Shown one piece after another: positions 44,515-54,630 of a stretch of 64,000 nucleotides of DNA. The DNA lies in assembly GCA_022419385.1 (NCBI GenBank), contig JAJUBI010000002.1, positions 2,418,001 to 2,482,000 of the forward strand, given 5' to 3'. Origin of the DNA: Paraconiothyrium sp. Pb-2020. Taxonomy: Eukaryota > Ascomycota > Dothideomycetes > Pleosporales > Didymosphaeriaceae. The notes beneath the pieces are model-generated. The model was not told where the DNA came from and searched no databases. It saw only the letters and a list, made by a program, of their open reading frames with translations. Numbering within the stretch: position 1 is the stretch's first letter; the number at the start of each line of letters is the position of its first letter. Position numbers and translations under genes: made by a program.

Positions 44515-45327
44515 ATGATTCACAAAAACCACATCGGGCTGCTCGCCTGCGCAACCTGCAGTGCCTTGAACCTAGCCATAATCTACCATCCCTGGCGAAT
44601 CAATACTTGGTTTACACGGCCTCAAGTTCGAGTACCCTCGTTATTTCTGCTTACAATTTTGTTATCGGAAATTGTTACATCTGTTCGCCTTTCGACCAGG
44701 GCTCTTGGTTCTCGTGTGTATCAAGTAAACCTAGAGCTGTCATGGTTAACATGTCTCACGGTTCAAGTAAGTACCTACCTTCTACTTTCGAAGATGCGAT
44801 GCACTAACAGCTCGCGCAGGCCTATATATCGGTATCCATATGGCGAGACCCTCTCATGGCTAAGGCACCGTGGTGGGCTCTTGGTTTCGGTGTCGCGGGT
44901 GTGTTAATCCACGTAATTGGATCATTCTTGTTCTTCCTGATACAGCTATCCCTGTACATGAGCGTTGTAGGAGTCTTCATCTTGCAGTTTGCAATGCTAT
45001 GTTCAATGGGGTATCTCTATCAACGCCTATGCACCCCTGGTCTTATCTTGTTACTAGGTGTTCTGTCTTATTTGAGCCTCTTTAGCTTGATATTCGGTAC
45101 AGTCGCCGTCGGGAAACTAAGCGATGACTGGGTTTTCCAGGTAAGTAGTCCAATGATAGACTTCAGACTTTAATGACTTTCGACAGGGGAATCTGATAGC
45201 CAATACAGGTCCCAGCCTGGCCATCTTCGTTGCCCAATTATATATGCGCCTCGTCGAAAATTCGTGGCCCCGTATTGCCAATCAGCGGCGATGTCAGCAA
45301 ACAGAGATCAGGAGCGAGAGTGCATAG
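44515..45327 (+). CDS. Multi-pass membrane protein of unknown function (237 aa)
   Basis: Exons 44515-44766, 44820-45140 and 45187-45327; introns of 53 and 46 nt, all phase 0. Several hydrophobic segments are visible: HIGLLACATCSALNLAIIY, SLFLLTILLSEIV, WWALGFGVAGVLIHVIGSF, SVVGVFILQFAMLCSMGYL, LILLLGVLSYLSLFSLIFG and SLAIFVAQLYM. That makes about six to seven transmembrane helices with a short basic C-terminal tail. No signature of a known transporter or receptor family is evident. Each hydrophobic stretch is preserved across the splices, which supports the model. Confidence 0.75.
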
Positions 45328-45699
45328 GTAGGAAATAGTCTAGTCTACTTAAGCAAAGTCTGTCTTTAAGGGCTCCTGTGAAAATACATCAAATTAGCAC
45401 GTAGACTCCATGTATGCATGTGCGGCGATTTTGAGACAGGTTTACTAGGCTAAAGGCTAGGTTGTTACCCTAGAGGGCTAAGGAGCGTGGAACGGTCAGT
45501 AACGTAAGCTGACCTCAGGCGAGAAGGACACTTTCGTGGGAGTGCCATCAATAGCAGCGAATCGGCCGCTCAGCGCCGGATCAAAGCTGCCTTTCTCATA
45601 CTGGTGCAATATCCAGTCTTAGCATGCGGCTTGACGCACACTCGGCGGTTGCAGGCAGACGGGACAGCAGCCCACGTACATAAGCGATGTTACACACTC
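45328..45699. other. Intergenic, no supported gene
   Basis: No frame or repeat of note. Confidence 0.5.
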
Positions 45700-46012
45700 C
45701 CATCAACAAAGCTCCATCCCCTTACAGTGTAACGCTCTTCTCTCGAGGTTCGGCTGCCTCCTGAATAATGGTAAGATGAGAGGAGGCCGATAGATTGGCC
45801 GACCTTTATTCTTGTCGTGTTCCCATTCGATCGCATGACCTACCTGAAGAGGAACCTTCGCAGCGATCGGTTCTGTGCCGAAGACCAGGAAGATGTGCAA
45901 ACTATGCCCTTGCATGCCATGCCTATCACCAAGGCCGACCTGCCCGAAACCCCCATGACCGAGGACTGCATGTGAGCAGTGTGCTGGCTGCTTGATTGTG
46001 TTGCCACCATCT
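45700..46012 (-). pseudogene. Chimeric relic: kinase-like N-lobe fragment joined to JmjC-gene sequence
   Basis: The minus strand reads HAVLGHGGFGQVGLG, fitting a protein-kinase glycine-rich loop, and then IAAKV, fitting the ATP-binding Lys strand. DNA that follows matches the JmjC gene: aggt-cctcttcaggtag-tcatgcgatcgaa (near 45830) resembles 50540-50575, and gacaagaataaaggtcggcc resembles 50851-50870, as if about 275 bp in between were deleted. No full kinase follows. The kinase reading may be accidental; the JmjC match is stronger. Confidence 0.45.
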
Positions 46013-46790
46013 GGAGACTAACTCTTCAATAGGGTGAATGATAAAAATCCCCCACGGTAAACAATAGCGTCTTGCGAGCGTGAAATCCTGTGGCAAGGCA
46101 TGCATGCACAAGCACAAGCCTCGGGACAACTACAGGTTATTTGCATGGTTATGTCAGGTGAGGCAGCAGCGCGCAGGTGCGCAGAGAGTGACTGGTGTGC
46201 AGGGAGGGAAAGGTCCACGAAGAGGGGGAGGGGTTCGAACAGGACGTGTACGGAGCAAGACCCGCTTCTGGTGCGGCTGCTCATATGCGATGCATAGCCG
46301 TAGACCAATTACTGGTGGACAGATCAACCAGTACGTGCAGTTGCGCAGCGTTGGTCAAACCAGGGGGAACATGGCGGTGGCACGACCAGGCAATCTCACC
46401 TTAAAATGCAGGCGAGCCCTAGGGCGGCCGAAGATAGACGATCTTCCTCCGTTAGCCAAATTGAGAAGTGCCCAAATAGGCCTATCAGATGCCTTCAAGG
46501 GGACGAAGTTCTTGATGTTGCGCTACGAACTGCCGGATAACAACCCTCACGAAAGGGGGAGATTCGACTGCATACGCGCCTGCTGTGGCTTGGTGCTCAC
46601 TAGGGTTAATCCCTGGACCTAATCCTCCTCCACACCTGAGTGAACCAACCCTGTCCAGCATGCACCCACATGCCGCCATGGAAACAGCTATCCGGAGACT
46701 ATTCCGCCAAAGCGAACCGGGATCGATAACTCGTCTACAAAGCGTAGGTGGTGATCTTCCGCCACTTTTTCAGACATCCAGCAAGCACAA
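46013..46790. other. No supported gene
   Basis: A 180-codon plus-strand frame (46080-46622) is Arg/Gly-rich, lacks a domain and has no intron support. I do not call it. Confidence 0.4.
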
Positions 46791-46920
46791 CCTTCGCTCC
46801 AGTCCGCACCTTCGCTCCATTCCGCACCTCCGCTTCAGTCCGCACCTCTGCTTCAGTCCACACCTTCGCTCCAGTCCGCACCTTCGCCCTTATCCACGCC
46901 TTCGCTCCAACCAGCGCCCT
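46791..46920. repeat. 18-bp minisatellite, locus 2
   Basis: About seven copies of ccttcgctccagtccgca and its ctccgcttcagtccgca variant. It is the reverse complement of the array at 35533-35718. On the plus strand it is in frame with the following ORF and would read FAPVRT/SASVRT repeats. Confidence 0.9.
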
Positions 46921-46927
46921 CATCGGG

Positions 46928-48082
46928 ATGGCATCTTCAACATCTTCACTAGTAACAGCATTGACAGGCGAGAACTGTGACTATGTAGAGATGCTGAATA
47001 GCATCCCGCTGATCCCTATAGATGATACCACTAAGGCGCGGGTAGGAATATTTTTAAAATGCTTGGTATCTCATATTGAACAACCTAGCAAGAAGGATCT
47101 TGAGGGAAAATTCGCAGAGTCGGTTAAGAAAAGACAGAAAAAAATGTGGCCATCTGCTACAATAACGCGTTCAAAGGGGAAAGCGTCGGCTGCAGAGAAA
47201 CATGAGAGTAGTGTGGTAGACGTCAAGGTCGCATTGAACGAGAACGCCGCTGCGATTTTATATAATGCAACGGTGGTGAAATGGTACGAGAAAACTGCCG
47301 GTCCGGCCATCGTAATGGCGGCTTTCGTCGACTACCTTGGAGAGAACAAAGAAGAATGGCAAGAAAAAAGCACCAGCGATCGCCGCGACCCTTCGAGCAT
47401 TGGTACCCCATCCCCAAACACCGCGGAAGATCCGATCCCTGAAGCAAGCGATCGAGGCCGGGGTACGGAGGATTTCGAAATATTGAGTCAATCAGTCTTC
47501 ACCGTAAACGGCGGTACCCTTCCTGGTACCATTGCGCCTGTAGAGTCTGTACAGGATACAAGCACCCTTGATGAGCACCAGGCTGGTTTCATAACACAGA
47601 CGTCCGGAGCAACGAAAGACCTCGCACAACTTCCAAAAAGGCGATTAGATGAGTGGCATACCCTGACAGTGTCGCATACACAGCGTCCTGTGAAGCGGTC
47701 GATCCAGGATACAGAGGATACCGCCTTCTTATGGAATTCTCCCATGATGCTACCCAATTGTTTTTCGTTACAGCCGGGCGAAAGAGTTGTAATGCAGAGG
47801 TGCGAATATGCCAGCATAGCATATCCTTTGTGGTACGATACATTAAAGCTTATCAGCTCACACTGTATTGGGCATGATGGCAACTATCACATATATAGTA
47901 TCGACTCGCAAAGTGTTGAAGATTTCGTGGAGAGGGTGTCACTGCCCAGACCAAGGTCTTCAGAAAGGTTGACGTCGGTGATGGTGGCATTGTTGAGGGA
48001 CGCTCCGATCTCTGATGGCATTGTTGCTGTCACTATCCAACCTGCTCCGACAATCGTCTCTACTTTCCCGAACTTTTCCTAA
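46928..48082 (+). CDS. Unknown protein downstream of a coding-phase minisatellite (384 aa)
   Basis: The frame is open from 46748 through the minisatellite; the ATG at 46928 is the first Met after it, and I take it as the start. If an upstream Met were used, the product would carry a 6-residue repeat tail at its N terminus. The body begins with a helical segment (LVTALTGENCDYVEM), then a basic stretch (KKRQKKMW, TRSKGK), an acidic Ser-rich middle and a C-terminal folded-looking region (ERVVMQRCEYASIAYPLWYD). No introns, no signal peptide and no recognised domain. Possibly nuclear given the basic clusters, but that is inference. Confidence 0.6.
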   Translation: MASSTSSLVTALTGENCDYVEMLNSIPLIPIDDTTKARVGIFLKCLVSHIEQPSKKDLEGKFAESVKKRQKKMWPSATITRSKGKASAAEKHESSVVDVKVALNENAAAILYNATVVKWYEKTAGPAIVMAAFVDYLGENKEEWQEKSTSDRRDPSSIGTPSPNTAEDPIPEASDRGRGTEDFEILSQSVFTVNGGTLPGTIAPVESVQDTSTLDEHQAGFITQTSGATKDLAQLPKRRLDEWHTLTVSHTQRPVKRSIQDTEDTAFLWNSPMMLPNCFSLQPGERVVMQRCEYASIAYPLWYDTLKLISSHCIGHDGNYHIYSIDSQSVEDFVERVSLPRPRSSERLTSVMVALLRDAPISDGIVAVTIQPAPTIVSTFPNFS

Positions 48083-48609
48083 CGAAAGTACAACTATCGA
48101 ATTTGTGCCACCGCTCACCCTGCCGTATTGTTGTGTTGTTTCCTTCTGCGACTGAGTCGGGTTTGCCGTCGATCCTTTGGATATGCAGGGTGCCTTTTGT
48201 AACCGAAACTTCTGTATCTTCACTCGCTATACCGGCCTGAGTACCGGCCTGAGTACCGTCCATCTTTTTGTTGTGTGATTGAAGGTTTGTAAAGGTCTTG
48301 TCAAAGGAGTCAACACTACCCTGAGTTACCTTTTGGACAGGAACTTACAGATGTATTTAAACACCCCGTCTTTTCATAATACCCAGAAGAAGCGCAACGG
48401 TGTTAACATAAGAGCAGTGAACAAAATGACGCCTCGTGTTAGACTAAAGAAAAAAGTGGTGGATTAGTCATCCCGTGGCACACTTACTTCTGCCACTGGT
48501 GCAACGTGGACCAGTTGTTGGGACTGAGTGGGGTGGCGGCGCATTAAATAAGCGACACGTACGGTTATCCGAGCTCACCGGTTTTTGGGCTTCTAGCTTC
48601 ACAGCCCGC
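48083..48609. other. Intergenic, no supported gene
   Basis: No convincing frame. A 12-bp direct repeat (agtaccggcctg type) occurs near 48231-48254. Confidence 0.5.
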
Positions 48610-49030
48610 CAATTATCAAGCCGCTATAATTTAGAAGCTTATTGAAAAGCTTATAATTTGACAGCTTATATAATTGAACAGCTTATATAATTTAAAAGCT
48701 TATATAATTTAAAAGCTTACAAATTTTAGAAGTTTATATAATTTAAAAGCTTGTATAATTTAAAAGCTTACAAATTTTAGAAGTTTATATAATTTAAAAG
48801 CTTATATAATTTAAAAGCTTATATAATTTAAAAGCTTATATAATTTAAAAGCTTATAAATTTTAGAAGTTTATATAATTTAAAAGTTTATATAATTTAAA
48901 AGTTTATATAATTTAAAAGCTTATATAATTTAAAAGCTTTACAAATTTTAGAAGTTTATATAATTTAAAAGCTTATAAAGGCTTATCTAATTTAAAATTT
49001 TATATAATTTTGGAAGTTTATATAAGTTAG
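48610..49030. repeat. AT-rich 17-bp minisatellite with HindIII-like core
   Basis: About 24 copies of tataatttaaaagctta with acaaattttagaagttta variants, filling some 420 bp of otherwise GC-balanced DNA. AAGCTT recurs in most units. Higher-order alternation of the two variants is visible. It ends about 290 bp upstream of the JmjC gene, so it lies in or near its promoter. Confidence 0.9.
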
Positions 49031-49317
49031 CAGGCGGCCCAGAATCTCGCGAAGTTGCCGCATGCCCCACACTTTTTCGAAGGAAGCCTAGTCCAAGTCA
49101 AGCGAGCCCCGCTACACCATTGCTCACGCCCCCTCGTACGAGGCTCCTCCCGGGAACACGACATAGACGCCCGGAAGAAATCACCCAGGGGCTGCAACCT
49201 TCGTAACGAAAGCCTATGTTGCTTATATTGGCTTCGTGCGTCCGTAGCCTACCCTACGTTCGCGCGTTTGTTCTTCCAAACAACAAAGCTTGTTCGTTGA
49301 TTCCCTGAAACACCAAC

Positions 49318-52048
49318 ATGCCGCCGAAGACCTCGGAACAGATTGCACAATTTCGAAACTTACTCCGCTCACTTGACAATGAACGCGACAAGTTTGATGC
49401 GTGCGTACGCATGCGCGACCAGCTTTTACAAAAGCAGACAAAGATATGGATTCTTATCTCGCATGCCGAAGAAGTTATGACCGCAGAATGTGTGCGATAT
49501 AAGGAGTCTAAGGGACAATGGCGAGATCATCCCGAGGCAGATGCAAAAAAGTGGGAGCGATTCACGAAGGCTGCTTCAAGGGTGAAGAAGGAGTGCCTGG
49601 CTCCTCTAACCAAAGTAAGCGCATTCTGGAACTCTGAAAAAGTTCAACACTATGAGTGGACTGCTATGGGTGAAAAGTTTTGCAAAGTACTAGGGACCGC
49701 TGCGTCACGCGTCCCGGATTGGACAGAGGCTTCAATCAAGTTAAACCAGTCAATCTTAAGGAGAATCAGTACCGACCAGCCGAATCGAAACCCTCTCAAC
49801 CCTCTCAACCAAGTTGACGTGGAAATTTTGTGCGCATGGCGCACCAAGGACCCATTCGTTAGAGGGAGGTATACCTATGTATATACACCACTTTCGGACT
49901 CAAACCTACCGACTGGCTACATGATGGATCGATATGGACTGATTGTCCCCCAGTCTCAGTCAGCTGTACAAACTGAGGAGACGCACTCCATGGATCAAGT
50001 CGAATCGCTCGAAGGCAACGTAACAATAGGGCCTCTGACCGCCAATGCCCCTGACGCATCAGCGCAACCCATCAGCCAAATAAATAATGAAAGTACCTGC
50101 TCCACGCCACTAAGTACACCACCACAAAGCCCTATCGATCCTTCCGGCATAGGTCAGTTCGAATCTCTCGAGGGCAACATATCAACTGCCCCAGCTGCCA
50201 TTGCACCTAGTGGTGCGGTCGCATCAGCGTCACCCATCTTCCAAGTACATGACGAAAGTATACCATCGCAGATCCCAACTGGCCCTTCCGGCGTGGATCA
50301 AGGCGCCCACGGCCCGCTAGACCCACGTATCGCCCCTGCTGAAGTCCCTACCCGATTCAATCAGTCCAAAGCCCGAGCAGTATTGCGGACGTCAAACCGA
50401 GTTCGCACGAAAGGTGCCACAGCAGTACCAATAATAGAAGTTGCTTCGAGGATGCAAAAGCGGCGTCTTCGGCCACAAGCGAGGACGACAGACGCCAGCA
50501 AAAGAAGCAACCACACCTGTCGCTGTCTCGACCAGGTCCCTCTTCAGGTAGTTCATGCGATCGAACAGGAACACGCAGATGCTCGGGATGTTGTTGCGAA
50601 AGGTCTCACAGACGAAGCACGGTACAATGCACTGTGTGACGAACATCGAAAGAAGTACGCTTGGTTGGCGACGGCAACCATTATACAATCACAGCACTGC
50701 AGCAACGCCGCGGAATCGCCCACTATTGAGCGGGAGGGAACATTCTCAAAACGACGCCGCTTGTCGTTGCCATCACAGTTGAGTCCAAACATCGACAACA
50801 CAAATCGCCGAGATAAAGCACCGGAAGTCGTCTTTGTCACTGTTCCGGAGGACAAGAATGAAGGTCGGCCAATCCATCGAACTGCGAGTGATGCTATGTT
50901 CCGGAACGAGGTGATGCGTCAGTTACAGCTCAAGATGTCGAAGAGGGCGCCTAAGACATGGGGAGAGCTGAACGATCAAGTCATGTACAGTCTACTGACC
51001 CGGGCAACACAACCAGCGGCTACGGGAGCCGAAAATGAAAGGGAAGTTTACTTTCTCACTGGAGATGAAGCAGAGAGGCGACTTGAATCTAGAGTGGGCC
51101 TATGTGGACCAATCATCACGGAAAACCAGCAGCATTTCAGATGGGACAAACGCAGTCGGCCTATCGAGCAACTTTTTCGCCGGATGGGGGACATGAGCAG
51201 GAGTGTCTCAGTGCAGGAGCCATCGTTGCGGTTAGGACTATCCTCATTTGTACCCATGCAGCTTGGAGATGTCAAAGACGCATTCCTAAACGAGAGGACC
51301 GAAGAAGACCCACTCAACGTCCTTGACCTGCGCAACCCGTTGCCACGCTCTATATTGCCAAGCTTTTTGATGGGCGAGGACTGTCAGCTACTCAACCGAG
51401 TCCGAGACACAATTTTAGAAGGTCATACAGCTGAAAGATGCAGTGCGGAGATCGGTGAGTGGAACAGGTGGAGAGATGATGAAGACTGGGCCCTGCTTGC
51501 GAAGGGCGGCGCCCACAGCCTAACCCACCAAGATGGCTGCGGGAAAGCCACTTGGCTGACTGTTCAAGAAGGACAAGTCGGATTTGGCTGGTTGTCGAGG
51601 CCATCTGAAGAGGACATGCGCAACTGGAGTGCTGATCCGAATGCTTTCAACGGTGGCCAGATCAGATATGTAGTCCTGCAACCTGGGCAGACGATTTATT
51701 TCGAGTCAGGCACAGTTCATTTTGTCTTCAGGCTCAAGCAACACCAGACACTACTCCTTGGAGGCCATATCTTGCGATGGTCTCGTATACATGCTTGGTT
51801 ACAGATCATTCTTGATCAATTGGGAGCTCCACTCAGCACTAACGAAGACCTGCTTCCATCCGCACCAGCTTACGTCGAGGCGGTAGCCCACCTTGCAGAG
51901 GAGCTGAGACACCTGAAAAGATCGGATATTATTGACGAAGATACCATTATTAAGTTCTTCAGCTTGAAGAAGGTGAGAATGGCAAACTGTTTTAAGAAGA
52001 GCACTAACTTTACGGTAGTTATTCGACCGCAGAAGCATCCCTAGCTAG
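49318..52048 (+). CDS. JmjC-domain protein (Fe(II)/2-oxoglutarate oxygenase-like, 894 aa)
   Basis: One long exon plus a tiny last exon: a 46-nt intron (51973-52018, branch cactaac) replaces an apparent read-through tail and gives the ending KKLFDRRSIPS. The C terminus has a JmjC/cupin core with the metal-binding set His737 and Asp739 in THQDG and His801 in GTVHFVF, together with VQEGQVGFGW and a typical PGQTIYFESG turn. The N-terminal about 170 residues are helical and charged; 180-480 is a Ser/Pro/Ala-rich linker with internal repetition (QVESLEGNVT and QFESLEGNIS). Demethylase or hydroxylase activity cannot be assigned. Fragments of a close relative lie at 28537-28632 and about 45790-45870, so the gene belongs to a duplicated family. 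Confidence 0.8.
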
Positions 52049-52733
52049 ATGACATCGGACTATTTTGGCCGCGTATCGCTTTCTGGTCGCTAGAAAGTAA
52101 GAATCTAAGTTCTGATTCTGGTTAATTTGGACCGTGGTGCAATTTCAGACGGTAGGCAAAGCTACAAATTTCAGGTTCAGAATTGAACCTCCTTTCTTGG
52201 CAAGCTTGCACTCTTTTGTCTTAGCGCCCCGAACCTGCATAATCAAAACACCTTCTCCTAACGCGCACATAGAGTTATTTCTATCCTCTAACATCCATCA
52301 CCTTCTCTCCTCATCTGAGGCTGATGGCCGCTGCAGAAACGCTCTCCGCTGTATGTCATTGAATCTGCGTCATTGACCTGCCCTGATACGTTCGCTGGAC
52401 AGCGTCCAAATCACATCTGTCGACTTTTCCTTGCGCCGAGTCACTGGATATTTGGCGGCTCTAGCTAAGGCGCTCGACTTTCCAGTTCAAGCTCGACCCA
52501 TCATCGCTGCCGGAACTTTAATCCCGCTGTGATAATTTCCCGGACTACCGCTGTGAATGGACGATCGCCTTACGACACTACATATCTCTCCATTTCGGGC
52601 CAACGCCTTTGCCTCTGCTCACCAACTTCAAAGGCAGTAGACTGGTGGGGATATTCATCGTCGACCTATAAATACTAGCGTCGCGGCATAAATATCCCGT
52701 CCACGGCGGATAACGACCTCTATCGCGAGCGCC
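52049..52733. other. Intergenic/promoter region
   Basis: No supported gene. CT-rich stretches (52230-52320) and a TATA box at 52667-52674 (TATAAATA, 60 bp before the next ATG) mark the promoter of the 52734 gene. Confidence 0.5.
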
Positions 52734-53546
52734 ATGACTGCAAAGTTCAGAGAATTGTTTACACCATACGAAACTCGTACGGGCATACTCAAACGTCTCT
52801 CCGCTTGGGATATTGCAAAGCTGAATTATTGTCTTGGTCTCAGGCTAGATAGTCGCGAGCGCGACTTGTATCTTAACCCAGTTCGAGATTTATTCCATAA
52901 CACGCAGGAGCTGCATACTTTGCTATCTATAGGGATGAAGCTGATTCTGATTGGGAAGGACTCTCTACGTCTGTACGAGCGGCTCCAGGACCCGGAATCT
53001 TACTTACGGCAGAATGGCGTAAAGAAGCGCCTCCAAATCTACCTCCTTGGTGCGTTTTCAGTTGAATCAAGAAGCAAGTATTTTCTTAAAAAGTTTCTTG
53101 GGTTCTGCGCAACGAGAGAGCTCGACGCTAACCGTGCTAAATACGACGAAGCGGTTTTCAAAGTGATCGATGGACAGAACGTCTCCCAAATGTTCCTGAT
53201 GAGCTTTGGCGTACCTTTCCGAAATGGAAGGGTGGAGGAACGTGGCTTTTGGCATCTGCACACAGGAACCCCTGATGCCTCCATCGACCTTAGAATTTAT
53301 GTGCCCTGTTTCAGAGACCGACTGTTGGGCGAAGTTACCGTACGACCGTCAGTACTACTGGGAATGTTCGGCGAATCCAGCAACCTACGTACGTTGCGAA
53401 CGGCTTGGGTTTTTCTTCGAGTCTACATCAAGAGATTCACACTCGAGAGAGGTGTCTATTATATAGAGAATGGGGTCCAGAAAACACCTGAGCGATCCCA
53501 TTTGGCGGTTCGATTCCTTCACACGAAGTCGATAATAGGCATCTAA
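52734..53546 (+). CDS. Unknown fungal protein, possibly F-box-like N terminus (270 aa)
   Basis: A single exon with TATA box 60 bp upstream. The N-terminal region (GILKRLSAWDIAKLNYCLGL, then LLSIGMKLILIGKDSLRLYERL) has the layout of fungal F-box-like proteins, in which a short Leu-rich helix pair is followed by a Leu/Ile-rich strand. It lacks the classic LP..I..I start. The rest is mixed alpha/beta with many aromatic residues and a basic end. No motif of enzymatic function. If F-box-like it would act as a ubiquitin-ligase adaptor; this is tentative. Confidence 0.65.
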   Translation: MTAKFRELFTPYETRTGILKRLSAWDIAKLNYCLGLRLDSRERDLYLNPVRDLFHNTQELHTLLSIGMKLILIGKDSLRLYERLQDPESYLRQNGVKKRLQIYLLGAFSVESRSKYFLKKFLGFCATRELDANRAKYDEAVFKVIDGQNVSQMFLMSFGVPFRNGRVEERGFWHLHTGTPDASIDLRIYVPCFRDRLLGEVTVRPSVLLGMFGESSNLRTLRTAWVFLRVYIKRFTLERGVYYIENGVQKTPERSHLAVRFLHTKSIIGI

Positions 53547-53706
53547 CGTTAGTTACATTAATTGTATTCTGCAGACTTCATTTTGGGCGAGTTCCGGTTG
53601 CAAGGAGATTTTGAATTAGCTTTTATATTATGTTTCTCTAGATTATATTAACTTTTAAATTTATAGGCTTTAAATTATTATTACCGTAAATTTACAATTG
53701 AGGATC
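53547..53706. other. AT-rich spacer between convergent genes
   Basis: A short AT-rich stretch (53605-53690) at the meeting of two 3' ends; probably terminator/polyadenylation sequence for both. Confidence 0.4.
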
Positions 53707-54360
53707 TTAGCGGGAATGGACGTTGCATTCCCCATTGTATAGGTTAATTGCTGGGAACCGCAGTAGATCGTGGTTTAGAGCAAGGACGTAATCGTTCTGT
53801 TCTCGCCAAAAAGCCGAAAGGACGCCTTCTCCTCTATGTGGCCCACTAAGGTATATGCGATCTCCAATCAAAGAGGCCAGCCTACGGGTGTGATAGGTCG
53901 CCGCTAGTGACCCTCCAAGCTCAACCTGCGCTTTAATCGTAGTTACAATGTCTTGTAGCGCCGACGATATAGCAGCAAGAAACGCTGGCGGATGATGCGT
54001 CTCATATACAGCCCGGCTCAATGCCATGGCAGCGTGAGTGAGGTCAAAAACGGCACTTTGGCCCACACCATCGTAAGCACCAGTGACGGCTGCGGCTAGA
54101 ATAGGTCCCAGGATGACCTCATTACCGCGAACGTCCACTTGGAATTGCTCATCGAGTGTTTCGATCACCTGAGCGCGATAAACACTAGGCAGCTCGTCTG
54201 CACAACAATGATAGGAGGGGGGTGGGGATTGCAAGGGTACATGCGGCTGTGGCCTCGGCCTTAACCTTACATTGTCAAGAAATGTTACAATGCTTTGTCT
54301 ACTCGAAGGCATTGAAGCGAGCGTAATTATGAATCCGGATCGCGCCAGGTTGCTTCGCAT
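53707..54360 (-). CDS. Unknown protein (about 200-217 aa)
   Basis: A single open frame; Met at 54360 or the internal MPSSRQSIVTF could start it. The N-terminal 50 residues are Pro/Arg-rich, the rest helical (GPILAAAVTGAYDGVG, AVFDLTHAAMALSRAV, FLAAISSALQDIVTTIKAQ). No domain is recognised. Divergent to the PD-(D/E)XK gene across about 270 bp, so the two may share a promoter. Confidence 0.5.
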   Translation of the reverse strand: MRSNLARSGFIITLASMPSSRQSIVTFLDNVRLRPRPQPHVPLQSPPPSYHCCADELPSVYRAQVIETLDEQFQVDVRGNEVILGPILAAAVTGAYDGVGQSAVFDLTHAAMALSRAVYETHHPPAFLAAISSALQDIVTTIKAQVELGGSLAATYHTRRLASLIGDRIYLSGPHRGEGVLSAFWREQNDYVLALNHDLLRFPAINLYNGECNVHSR

Positions 54361-54630
54361 TTTAAGTGACCATGGACTGCCAAGATGTTGTTGTTTTTCT
54401 GAGGCAGGCTAAGCTCAGATAAGTATGTGCTGCTTCGGAGCGCATAGACACCGACTGGGTGAGATAGCCCGCGATAAGATTAAGGCGCAAAACTTGGTAA
54501 GTAGTGTCCATTAGGTAAGAATGCCGTTGCCGAGGAGACAGCGCCCGACGCTCGGACCAAATTCGAACGCATTTCGGCGTTATCTGAGAATGAGCGCCGC
54601 TCCTCACCCCCCGTACCTACAGCTTCTACA

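Noticed and set aside
46080..46622. 180-codon Arg/Gly-rich plus-strand ORF
   Set aside because: No domain or splice evidence and biased composition; likely chance.
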